Shown here: positions 25,001-37,000 of the stretch, one piece after another
How positions within the stretch are numbered: the first letter of the stretch is position 1
How the letters are laid out: each line of letters starts with the position of its first letter
From: Sclerurus mexicanus
Lineage: Eukaryota > Chordata > Aves > Passeriformes > Furnariidae
Direction: 5' to 3'
Assembly (NCBI GenBank): GCA_013396755.1
Contig: VWZF01004021.1
Location: 434,001-498,000, forward strand
Length of the DNA: 64,000 bases
Notes under the pieces: model-generated
Databases searched by the model: none
What the model saw: the letters and a program-made list of their open reading frames with translations, nothing else
What the model was told of the DNA's origin: nothing
Position numbers and translations under genes: made by a program

Positions 25001-28000
25001 TCTAGTAAATGGTTTTAAATTAAATTATAGCTTTAAATTGAGTAGTTTGTATTCATTTATATTTAAATAATAATAAATACAAATAAATTTGAATAAATGC
25101 TTATATTTATGTTTAAATAGTTTTACATTAAGTAGTTGCTTCTATTAAATAGTTTTCAAGATAATTAAAATATTTAAATATTTCAGAAATAGCTTGGGAA
25201 GAGAAACCAAGTTATGGTTATTTTAGGAAACTTTCTGACTGGGGATATGGTGAGGTTGAAACGATGAGGTGGTTTTGTGGGATTGGTCCCCATCTAATGT
25301 GACGATGCCAGTGCCCTGAAGCTGGTGGGGCAGTGACAGGGCACACGTGGGGAGGATCCTGCTCTTGGTGTGGTATCTCTTCTGTGGTTCGTGATCCACC
25401 AGGTCTGATTAACGTTATCCTAGAAAAGAAGTGTATTCAAAGATTTGTCAGGTAGAAGTGGAGGTCCTCACTTATTTACAGGGTATCACTTCACTGACAT
25501 GAAAATAGGGATTTTGCAAGGAATGTTTTCCTCTGCGACTGCTGTAAAGATCGTATGATAACTTCTGGAAAGTTCTTACCGTCCCTGCATCATCACCTTT
25601 GTATTTGTAAGTCTGTCAAACAGATGTTCTCCTAATAACCCAATTTTTACTTCTTCTTAAAGATAATGGAAGTAAATGGACAGAATTTTGAGAACATTAC
25701 CTTTGTGAAAGCTCTGGAAATCCTAAGGAACAACACACATCTCTCCATTACTGTAAAAACAAACATTTTTGGTGAGTAGACTATACGTGATATATTTGCT
25801 GTGTGTGTGAAGGAAAGACCCCTCTCCTCCTGGCTCTGGAAGTGCAATAGGATTCCACCTTCTTTCCCAGCTTGCTCTGGGAGTGACAAGCTGTGCAGAA
25901 GTGCCCTCGTTGTGCTTCTGTTTGCTTGGATAATTCTGGTGTGCCAGGGGCTGCACGTGGAGGGGCACAGAGCCAGCACAGGCAGCAGTTCACTCCCTGA
26001 CAAAGCCTCCGTGGCTCTTGAAGCTGCTTTAGTGTCCCTCCATGCAGTGGGGCTGAACCAGAGCCAAGGGATCTGGACCAAAAGACTTTGCCAAGAAACA
26101 GCAAAGATGTAAAACTGGGATTTTGTGAAAGTTTTTAAAATGGCTGTGAGAATGAGAGGATGAATTGCCTTTATGTCTGAAATTGAAAAGGGGATATAAA
26201 AAGTGGTGTGGCATATAAATGTTGGCTTTTAATTGTCATCATGAATGTAAACACATAAATACCTCTTTAAAATCTCAGTGAAATCATCTGTTCTTTTTCC
26301 TTAAACTGTTCAGGTAACAGAATAACCAGAGCTACAGAAAGAACGAGGCACTGCACAGGATAACTCCCTCCTCCATAGCTGCATCCCAGACCTGCTGATA
26401 ATTTCCTTTTCTGATTTTCTTCCCCCAGTTACCTGCCCTTGCTCACTATTGATTTTCTTTTCAATTGTTATTCAGTGTTTATCACTGCATGGGTAAAAAT
26501 GTCGAAGCCCTCAGCAGCTGCTTATTAGCAGAATTTAAAAATAGGATGAAACCACCAGGGTAGCCAGTGGTGCAGCCCAGTGTGAAATGGAGCATCCCTG
26601 TAACTGAGGCAGGGAGAGGCTGTTCATTGTGTTATAAATGTAAGCAACATACACTTGGGAGTGGCTTCGAACTCTTCCTGCTAGCTGATAGAATTTCAAG
26701 GTGATTTCTCTGGTAGATTTTAATGAATTCATGTCTTGAAGCTTGTTTCAACAGTGATACTTAATATCCTGACTTTTCAGTTGAGTGCTAAGTGCCCGGT
26801 GCTGCCAATGAGCAATTCCTGTTGTTATGTCAAATGTAGACTGGGAAAACTTGCAGTAAGTTTTATTATATAACAGAAATATGCAATTTGACTGGACTTT
26901 CTGTACCCCTGGTTGCCTTGCTCATAGGGACAATCTCAGTAATTTACTGTGTACATTCTGCATTCTTTCAATATCACCGTGTTTTCAGCAGAAAATACTG
27001 AATTTCTGATGTGAGGGATTTCAAATTGTTACTTAAAGGTCTTTAAAGAACTAATTGGTATTGAAAAACCAAAATGAACATTTTTTTTTCACCTTGTATA
27101 TGTGGAAACAAACAGAAAGAACATAAACACTATCATTTCCATGGAATTATATCTTTGGGAATGTCAGTGTGGGTAATAGACAGGCTTAGTTTAGTACATG
27201 CAGAAGGAAATTTGATGCAGCTTCTGTTCTGTAGTGTTAGGAAAAACAAACAAAGGCAGTTTGGGAAGATACCAGTCTGTGTTGCAATTGTTCTTGAGGA
27301 AGCATCTGCACTCCATTACCTAAAAGATACAAACAAAAAAGCCAATGAATACATAGTGCTGATTGCCCTGAATGCAGTGTGTCCTTACTGTGGATCTGGG
27401 ATGTGGGAAGCAAAAGGTTTGAGGGGAAAAGAAGAATTCACTGTGAAGTTTTGAGTGTGCAAAGGTAACTCTCAATGATTGTATCTTCTCTTCCAGTGTT
27501 TAAGGAGCTGCTCTGCAGGATAGGACAAGAGAAGAATGGAATTCCACATATTCCAAAAATTGCAGAAAAGAAAAACAACCGTTACTCCATCCCAGATATG
27601 CCTGGAGATGTGGAACAGATGTTTCCCCGGGAAAAAGGAAACAAGAAAATGAAAGCAAACACTGTATCTGGGGGCAGAAACAGAATCAGGAAGATTTTAG
27701 ACAAGACTCGGTTCAGCATCTTGCCTCCAAAACTGTTCAGGTTTGTCAGACTCTTCTGTCAAAAAGTCGTTGTTTCTTATCAGGTTGTGATATTTTAATC
27801 ATAGAAACAGAATGGTTTGGGTTGGAAGGGACCTTAAAGTCCATCCCATTCCATCCCCTGCCATGGGCAGGGACACCTTCCACTGTCCCATGTTGCTCCA
27901 AGCCCCGTCCAACCTGGCCTTGGACACTTCCAGGGATCCAGGGGCAGCCACAGCTTCCCTGGGCACCCTGTGCCAGGGCCTGCCGACCCTCACTGGGGAA

Positions 28001-31000
28001 AATTTCTCTCTAATATCTAATCTAAGCCTCGCTCAGCCTAAGGCTATTAAGAGATACTAATTGCTTAGTATCTCTAGCCATTATGTCCGTGTGGCTTATG
28101 TTTTTAAAAACATCACATCATCTGTCCCACGAGTACAGGACAAGACCGAAATATCTTTTCTCTCCCAGCGAACACTTTCAGATCTCTTTTTGCTCCGTGC
28201 TCGTTTTGCAAGCCTGGCTCCAGGGTGTGAGTGAGCCAGCTGGGCAGCGTGATCTCCCTCGGTGTCCTTGCTGGGGATGAACGTGGGCAGGGCAGGGCAC
28301 TGACACGGGGCTCCTTTGCAGTGACGGCAGCGTGAGCCAGTCGCAGGACGACAGCATCGTGGGCACGCGGCAGTGCCGGCACAGCCTGGCCATCATGCCC
28401 ATCCCAGGGACGCTCTCCTCCAGCAGCCCCGACCTGCTGCAGCCCACGACCAGCATCCTGGACTTCTCTAATCCCTCAGGTAAAACAGCAGCGAGAGCTC
28501 CCTTTGTACAGGATGATTTCCAAGGCAGCTGGCACCTGGGGGAAATGACATCAGTCCCCAGCATCACACGTGCCGAGTGCAGCTCCCTGTTTGTCTTGGC
28601 ACACTGGAGAGTTGCTGAAAACCTCTCTTGGTTGCTCTTTTTGGAGTGTGATATTTCTTTTTACAAAGAAATATATTTAGCCACTTTTGAGAGTCATTGG
28701 TTCCCTGGAGTCAGCCTGCTCTGGTGGAAGCAGACTGTGCTTGTCTGCACCTCTCTCTTTTGCCATTTCTGCCCAGTACCTGTCCTGGTGCTTTGACTTG
28801 TCCATCCCCATCTTTCAGTGTGTATTTCAAGCAGTACTGGGGAGAGAATGGGGCTGCCGTGGTACCAGCACAGTGACATTAATGTTTCGTGTTCTACAAA
28901 TGTTATGTATGTTCAACTGAATGTCTAAAAACCTTAAGAATGTTTTGAGATGTGCAGTCTGGGCTTTCCCTGCTCTTGCTGTAGCAGTGCAGTTTGGGGA
29001 GGGGCTGCAGGGGGTGTTTGCTGTGATATGCAGCTGCCTGTAAACATGTCAGAATCCCTTTCCCCTGTTTCCAATGTCAGTTCTGTGCATAATTGCATAG
29101 TTTGTAAGGTGCCTTGTGGCTGTGACTTATGTTTATGTAAACTTGCAGATTTCCCCTTTAAAGAGGATGTACACACATACATCCTATCAATTGCATAAAT
29201 ATCCAGAGAATAAAAGTTCCCTTTTTGCTGCAATTCCAGGTTCTTGGTGTCTGCATGAGGGCTGCACACGTGTTCTCTAAAATTCTTCATTTAATGCTCT
29301 GCAAGTCACTGCATAATATGAAATGGTGATAAGTTGTTCATCTTGGGATCACTCATAGCATCACAAAGTGGTTTGGGTTGGCAGGGCCTTTAAAGGCCAT
29401 CTGGTGCAGTGCCCCTGCCATGGGCAGGGACATCTCCACCTCCATCCCTGACCTTCACCTCAGGTTTACTGTTACAGACATGCTGCCGTGTCTGAAGAGC
29501 AGAGAAAACCAAACTAGTTCTGACAGTGTACACTTGATAAGTTTTGTAAACATCTAAATCTTGATGTAGTGTTGACACAGTTTTTTTTTCTTTTTCTCCT
29601 GCCTGCAGCTGTTGGGTTTTACTGTAAGTATCCTGATGTGCAGCATCCTCTAGACCTTAATATTGCATGGCTTGCCTGAAAGCTTAACACTATCAGATAC
29701 TTCATTGACATAGTTATTACAGTGGGGCATTACCCAGCCCTGTGCCCTGTAATCTTCCTCAAATAAAACAAATCCATAGGTTCTCATCCAGGCACAGTGC
29801 TGTGCTGAGAACTGCATTTTATTCCCATTTCTGCCACTGAAACACTGAATGACCTTTGGCAGTTTCCTCGCTTCTCTGTGGCCTTGCTTTGAAGGAATGA
29901 AGTTGCTTAAATCTCTTTTCATAGAACTGAAGTTTCAGATGATAATGTAGTTGGAGCTTTAGTTTGTTCTTCTGTTGGACTCTATAAAATTCTGTGCATG
30001 CAAACTGGAAATGTGTTTTGTATTGCCAACACAAGCTGAATAATGCATAAAAGATAATTTAATAATTAATGTTTCCCTGCTTAAAAGCCAAGACCATGAA
30101 GACAGACGTGCCTGTAATTTGTTTCCCTCACCTGTCACAAGTTACACTAAGTTTTGATTACATGGTGATTATTCAATATGTCATTTTCACCACCTTCACT
30201 CTGAAATAAGTACTTACTTACCCTTTTTATTGCCCCTAATCATGTATATACTGAGCTTTTCAGATCCAGCTAGACCCCAACTACTAATGAGAATGTCCTG
30301 GTAATGTGATAACTCTCATAAAGAAGCTGTTAGAAGAATTAGCTTTCAATATAATTTTTTTTCAACACCCTGTTTTCTCCCGTCTTCAGATTTATTTGCA
30401 ACTGATATTGAGCCTTTTTTTTCCAATGGGTGGAAACTTTTGATGTTGGACCATAGATTACCTGCTTAACTTTTTTCCCTGAAATTCCTGCTACTTGTCC
30501 CAATGACACCATTAGGTCCTGACACAAGAAAATGTAACCACAAGGTCACTGCCCCCAGGATCTTGGGTTTTTCCGTGAACAGTGGATCTTGGTAGGGGAA
30601 AATTAATGTGAAGTTTAGTCTTCAGACTTTAGGGAAGGGTAAAACTGGGCTTGGAATTAGTGTGTGTTTTGACTCCTGACATTTTTTTCCAATCAGTTTT
30701 ATTTTGAAAATCAAGCTTTCTGTAATAACTAATGGAGCAAATTATTTGCAATCATCAAGCTGTGGATTAAATGCATGTTTCTCTAGATATTTATTTCCTG
30801 CTGTAGGCTCCTTCAGATAAAGCTGTTCTCTAATGCCTTTATAATACATAAAACGTGCTATAAATAAGTACACCAGCCAAAGAATTAACTGCTGGCAGCA
30901 GCTTAGTTCCTTCAGGGGGAGAGAGCAAGTGTGAAAGCTCGCAGCTAGTTATGGGAGCAACCAAATCTCCTTTCCTCTTCACATCCTCCCACCCCAGGCC

Positions 31001-34000
31001 CATCCATCCGTGCTCAGTGGCTTCCCATCCCTGGGAATCGTGCCCTGGCACGTGTGTGGACCTGGCTCTCACAAACTGAAAGAGCCAGAGGAGGAATGAT
31101 GCTGCCAAAGTGTTTGAGGCCCGCTGGGAAGGATGGTGCACAGCTCAGGGACGTACCTGGCTGTCCCATGCTTTGATTGTGGTCGTGGGATGATAAAGTC
31201 ACTGAGCTGTGGAAAAGCAGCGAGGAGAAGAGTCTCCTCTTTTCCTCTCAAAGCTGAAAGGAGAAGCAGAATATTTTAATATTTTTGAAGTCCAACATGG
31301 CTTTTGTTTCCCAGCAGCTGTTTATTGTTTTGTTCTCTGGCCATCAAAGGGACAGTAAATCATAACTCACAGCATGGTTTGGGTTGGAAGGAACCTTAAA
31401 GATCATCTCATTCCAAGACCCTGCCATGGGTGGGGACACCTTTCACTGTCCCAGGGTGCTCCAAGCCCTGTCCAACCTGGTCTTGGACCCTTCCAGGGAT
31501 CCAGGGGCAGCCACAGCTTCTCTGGGCACCCTGTGCAAGGGCCTGCCCACCCTCACAGGGAAGAAAATCCCCGTAATATCCAATCTAAACCTGCCCTTCT
31601 TCAGCTTAAGGCAATTCCCCCTTGTCCTTGAGAAAAGTCTCTCTCCAAATGACCTCCTGTCTTTTCAAGGGAGAAGTAACTTCACACATTAAAGGCGTTC
31701 CACTCTTCTTTTAGATATCCCGGATCAAGTGATACGAGTTTTCAAAGCCGACCAGCAGAGCTGTTACATCATCATCAGCAAGGACACCACAGCCAAGGAG
31801 GTGGTGAGCCACGCCGTGCACGAGTTCAACCTGACCGGAGCCCCGGAGACGTACTCGCTGTGCGAGGTGTCCGTGAGCCCCGAGGGCGTCATCAAACAGC
31901 GGCGCCTCCCGGACCAGTTCTCCAAGCTGGCCGACAGGATCCAGCTCAATGGACGGTAAGTGCGCCCCTGGCCTGCTCCTTCTATTTGCCTTCTAGGAGT
32001 GGGACATCACAGGGTCCTTAGGGTTGGCAGAGACCCCCAGGATCGTCGCGTCCAGCAGCGGGGAGGGATGTTTCAGTCAAAACAGGCAGGTGTCTGCTGG
32101 AAGGACAGACGAGGAAATGCCAGAACTTACACTTCCCTCTCCTTTGTCACCTTCTTCTTCTGCACCCAAAAGCCCCTCTCCAAACCTGCAGCAAGCTTGC
32201 TTGATGACAGCTGAATCCTGCAGATCACGACATACAGAGTGGTTTGCACTTGGAGAAAAAATTTATATTTGTTCTGACACTTCCCACATGTACTTGGGGA
32301 TTAAAGCGTACCATTAATTTTTCTCTCAGTGTCACGTTGCACTGAACTGATACTAACCTGAGATAAATTCTTTGGTTTTTATGTAAACTGTTCTGAATCT
32401 TTCTGAAATTTAAAGTGCTTTGGTTTTATCTGATGACCTGATCCAGACCAGAAGAAAGTTTATTAAAGTGAAAACTTCTGTAGTTGTCTTTGCTAGGCAA
32501 CAAGAGGGAATTTATGAGTAATAAACTTTTGTGTATCTGCAAGTGATCTGCTTGGGACCGTGGAAATGAATTTTCCAGATACATTTTCATTTCCTGAATA
32601 CTCTGTGGCTCGTGTAAATATTACTATACCACACTAAATTTATGGAAGAAACCACAGTGAATTTGTGTAAGAAATGGAGAAATACATTAACAGGAGATTT
32701 CTCAGGACTAGCATGTATTTAAAATGTTATTTTCACCGCTCAATTTACAAATGGAAAAGTAAGTGACCTTCTGAAGGTGAACACGACAGTGTATTACAGA
32801 GTACAATAGAAAAATGATCACAAAGAGGTAGATTAAAACGGCTTTCAAAATATTTGCTTAAGTAATGATGTTATTTTACATTAAGTGAAGTACAAGGTTA
32901 TCCTGTCTCTCCTTGTCTGTGCAATGCCCACGTTGATTGGTGCAGTTCAATGTCCTTGTGCTCACAAACCCTCTGAAGAGCTTCTCTGATGGGTCGTTGT
33001 CACTCACTTATCCTTCAGGTATTATCTAAAGAACAATATGGAGACAGAGACCTTATGCTCAGACGAGGATGCTCAGGAGCTGCTCCGGGAGAGCCAGATT
33101 TCCCTGCTGCAGCTGAGCACCATCGAGGTGGCCACTCAGCTCTCCATGCGGGACTTCGAGCTGTTCCGCAATATCGAGCCCACCGAGTACATCGACGACC
33201 TTTACAAGCTGGACTCCAAGACAGGCAACGCTCACCTCAAACAGTTTGAGGATGTCATCAATCAGGAGACCTTCTGGGTTGCCATGGAAATTTTAGCAGA
33301 GCCCAACCAACTCAAAAGAATGAAGATTATTAAGCATTTCATTAAAATCGCTCTCCACTGTCGAGAATGCAAGAACTTCAATTCCATGTTTGCAGTGATA
33401 AGGTAAAATACTTCCCATTTGTCAGATGTGATTGGCGCTGTCAGAGGCAGTTCTGGTAACCTGAGTGGGAAGGAAAGGAATAGGGATGTCCTGAGCACGG
33501 TGCAGGTGGGGCTGGGCTGAGGTGGGTTGTCACCCCAGCAGGTCAGTCCCATTGGGCTGCTGGATGTGACAGTGTCTTTTCACCTGTTACCTCACAGGGA
33601 AAGAGGAGACTGGGACAAAGCACTGTTTGATGGATGAACTTCAGAAACCTGCCTGGGCATTGTGTCATTGTCCATGTTTTTTTACCCGATTTCCCTGCTC
33701 TTTGTCAGTCGTTGTTACTTTTCCAGTGTGTGCAGAGTCATATCTGGGATGATGTGATTACTTTATTTCTTCCTTCCATTGTAATGACTTCCTCAAATCA
33801 GTCTTGTTTTGGCTTAACTTTCCTTTTCATTCTTTCCTGTCATCTGCTTGCTTCTCTCTTTTATTTTTTCCCCTCTTCAATTGCACATTTAGACTTTGTC
33901 TTCTGATTTATCCCGAATGCTGCTACTCTAACGGCATGAGTTCAGCATTTCCTTTATTTGCAATTATCTTCCACCCAGCCTTCACTTCAGGGAGAGAAAA

Positions 34001-37000
34001 AGGCACTGTGATTCATCAGACAAAGATCTGGATTTGTGCTGTATTCCAGCACCATTGTTGAAAATACCATTTTTTGAATATTTTCTTCTGTGTCTAACCA
34101 GTTTATCAAAGAGTATTGGCTTCTGGTTAGTCACACATTAAAGAATTCATGAATTTCCTTCCAGGGTCCTGGGCAGCCCCTGGGGCTGGGGCTGCTCATT
34201 ACATGGTGAATACACACGGGGATACAGAATCTCTTTTTTATATTCTGCTCCCTAATTTCTCATGGTTTATTGTAGGTGGAGAAATGACTCCTCCTGCTTC
34301 TCACTTAAATCTCATCAGGCCATGACTGAAGTAGACTTTGGTCAAAAAAAAAAAAAAAGAAAAGAGGCAAATAAATTAGTTATTGCTCTGCCCTTATTTC
34401 CACAGGAATATGCTTTTGTTAGCATATGGCACAGGGGTTGTCTTTCTTGCCTTGTCCTGCACAGCAGTTTGATGCCATATGTCTCCTGAAATAGGAAGAT
34501 AACCATCCTAATATAGCCTGGAAAAGAGGAGCTGTGGGCTGGCATATGTTTGATTTTTCATGTCAGAGAAGGCTTTGTTTGGCATAGCATGGAGAGAAGT
34601 CTGTATACAAAATAAACCAAATTCAAAACAAGGGGTTTTTTAAGCTTTCAAAATGAGAAAAAAAGTCTTGAGAATAGCAAATTCAGTGATTATGTGATTC
34701 TGGATTTACTAAGTAATGCTGAAGCATATCACTTTGCAGTTCTGCAGCTACAAGGGCTTTGTAACTATTGCAGAATTTCTTGAGCATAGTTGGTGACAAA
34801 TTATGGTAGGGAGGATGGATGTATTTCATTTATTTAATTTTTTTTTATTGCATCCAAATAATTCTGGACACATTTTTGCTTAATGAGAATGAGGGCACAA
34901 TGACAAATTTTAGCATATCTGCTGCTTCTAATTCTGCCTGTTGCTCATTTACAAGTGCTCCAAACATGCTCCTCTGGAGTCACAGAATCAGAACCACAGA
35001 ATGGTTTGAGGTGGAAGGGACCTTAAAGATGATCCAGTCCCACCCCGTGCTATGGTCAGGGGCACTTTCCACTGTCCCAGGTTGCTCCAAGCCCCGTCCA
35101 GCCTGGCCTTGGACACTTCCAGCTTCTCTGCCCAGCCTGTGCCAGGGCCTGCCCACCCTCTCCAGGGGAGAATTTCTTCCTAAAGTCCCCACTTCTGCTT
35201 GGGATGAGCTCTGCACTGTTCTCATTTGCTGTGCAACCATTGATTCACCTCATTCATTTTCTGCCCTTTTTGCCCTTATTGTGATATCCATTTTTACAGG
35301 AGAGGAGTGGTTCTTAAGCAGACATTAGTCCTGTTTTACAGAGACTTAAATGGGCAGTAATTTGAAATTTGTACCCTGTGCATAGGAAGCAGTTGTGGTT
35401 TTTACAGTCCTGTTTAAAGAGCAGAGGTTTATTGTGATGAACTTGTAGCCTGGCATTTCCCCCAGCTTTACATTTAACCTTGGGAAGGCTGTTTTTAGTC
35501 CTTAGAACAGCCCTTCTGTTCCCTGTGAAAGGCAGTGGTTCTGCTGCCAGCTAATAATGAAATGTTCCTGCCTTGCAGTGGGTTAAATCTCGCACCAGTA
35601 GCTCGTCTCAGAGGCACTTGGGAAAAGTTGCCCAGCAAGTACGAAAAGCACCTCAGAGACCTTCAAGATCTTTTTGATCCATCTCGAAACATGGCAAAGT
35701 ACCGCAACATCCTCAGCAGCCAGAGCATGCAGCCTCCAATTATCCCCCTTTTCCCTGTTGTCAAGAAGGATATCACGTTCCTGCATGAAGGTAATGTCAA
35801 ACAGAGAGAAAATAAACGGAGCACTGAATATGCTGTAGCCCTTTCTTCAGTGCTCCTTGTGTCAACACACGTCTAAGGAAGCTGCCACCAGTAGGATGCT
35901 TTTGATGGGCCCTTTGTAGGAGTGAAATAAAATAGAAGAGTGTGATCCTAGACAAAAATTTAAAATTAAATGCGTATTTTTAATGTTTTAAAAGCAATGC
36001 TTAGTCCTCAGCAGCTGTCCCGAGGTGTAGGGTGGAAGCACAGGTGAGTGTGCAGGCTGTTTCAGATACATTCTCTCACAAAACACTTGTTGCTGTGATG
36101 TTCCAGCTGTTCCTGCCGTGTTGTGGCTTTCAGGCAGCTCTGATGATACAACACCTCCCACTCCTGCTTTCAGCATTGGTTAGACGTTGCCATTTTGTTC
36201 CTTTTACACAAAGTCCTGTTCACAAGTGGTTGAGGTGAAGCATTTCCAAACATGCCCAGTTCTTGGTTGGGATGGCTCAGAACTATTTGAACTTCTTTCT
36301 GAATGTGAATGCTGTCAGTATGGGTTCTGTATTTATATTTTAACGTTATGACGGTGAATTTGGGCATAGTTCACTTACTCCTTTTTCCTCCTACTAGTAC
36401 TTGCTACTTTAGGAATAGATTAACAAGAGCAATACCAGATTCTCTGAGTGGGCCGGGTTCCATTTGTGTTATGTCAGTGCTTCCTGTTTTCTTGCTATTT
36501 TGATTGAAAGGAGGGGCAGGGAGGGCAGCCCAGTGGCCATTCAGAAGCATTTCTTACTCTTTTGGTTTTCCTTTATTTTTTTCTCCTCTGTGTGTGTGTT
36601 TCAATGGTGCAGGCAATGATTCCAAAGTGGATGGGCTGGTAAACTTTGAGAAGCTGCGAATGATTGCCAAAGAAATCCGCCAAGTCGTGCGAATGACGTC
36701 GGCCAACATGGACCCAGCCGTGATGTTCAGGCAAAGGTGTGCACTGGGAGGGGCAGCAGCACTGGAGGGGTCTCAGCTGGGGTTGTGTGTGCATCAGGAC
36801 CTGGGCATTTCATTGTGTGCCTCACCACTGACATCTACCATCAAACCAGTCTCTGTCAAATTATGGCAGTGCGGCTGATGCTCCCCAGACCTGCCTTTAA
36901 TGACTAATAAACCGGTTTATTGTCTTTAAAACACACAGAAGAATAGGTTCTAATTTTAGTGGTACGTATTTTTGCTAAATAAAATGTTAGTGCCGGTAGA

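Larger units (their letters stand above)
28480..31714 (+). other. RAPGEF6: Intron 12 (3.2 kb), contains a candidate microexon
   Basis: Holds the 15-nt candidate exon at 29,609-29,623 and two minus-strand CR1 fragments. The rest is unique sequence in which no other exon is supported. Confidence 0.7.
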
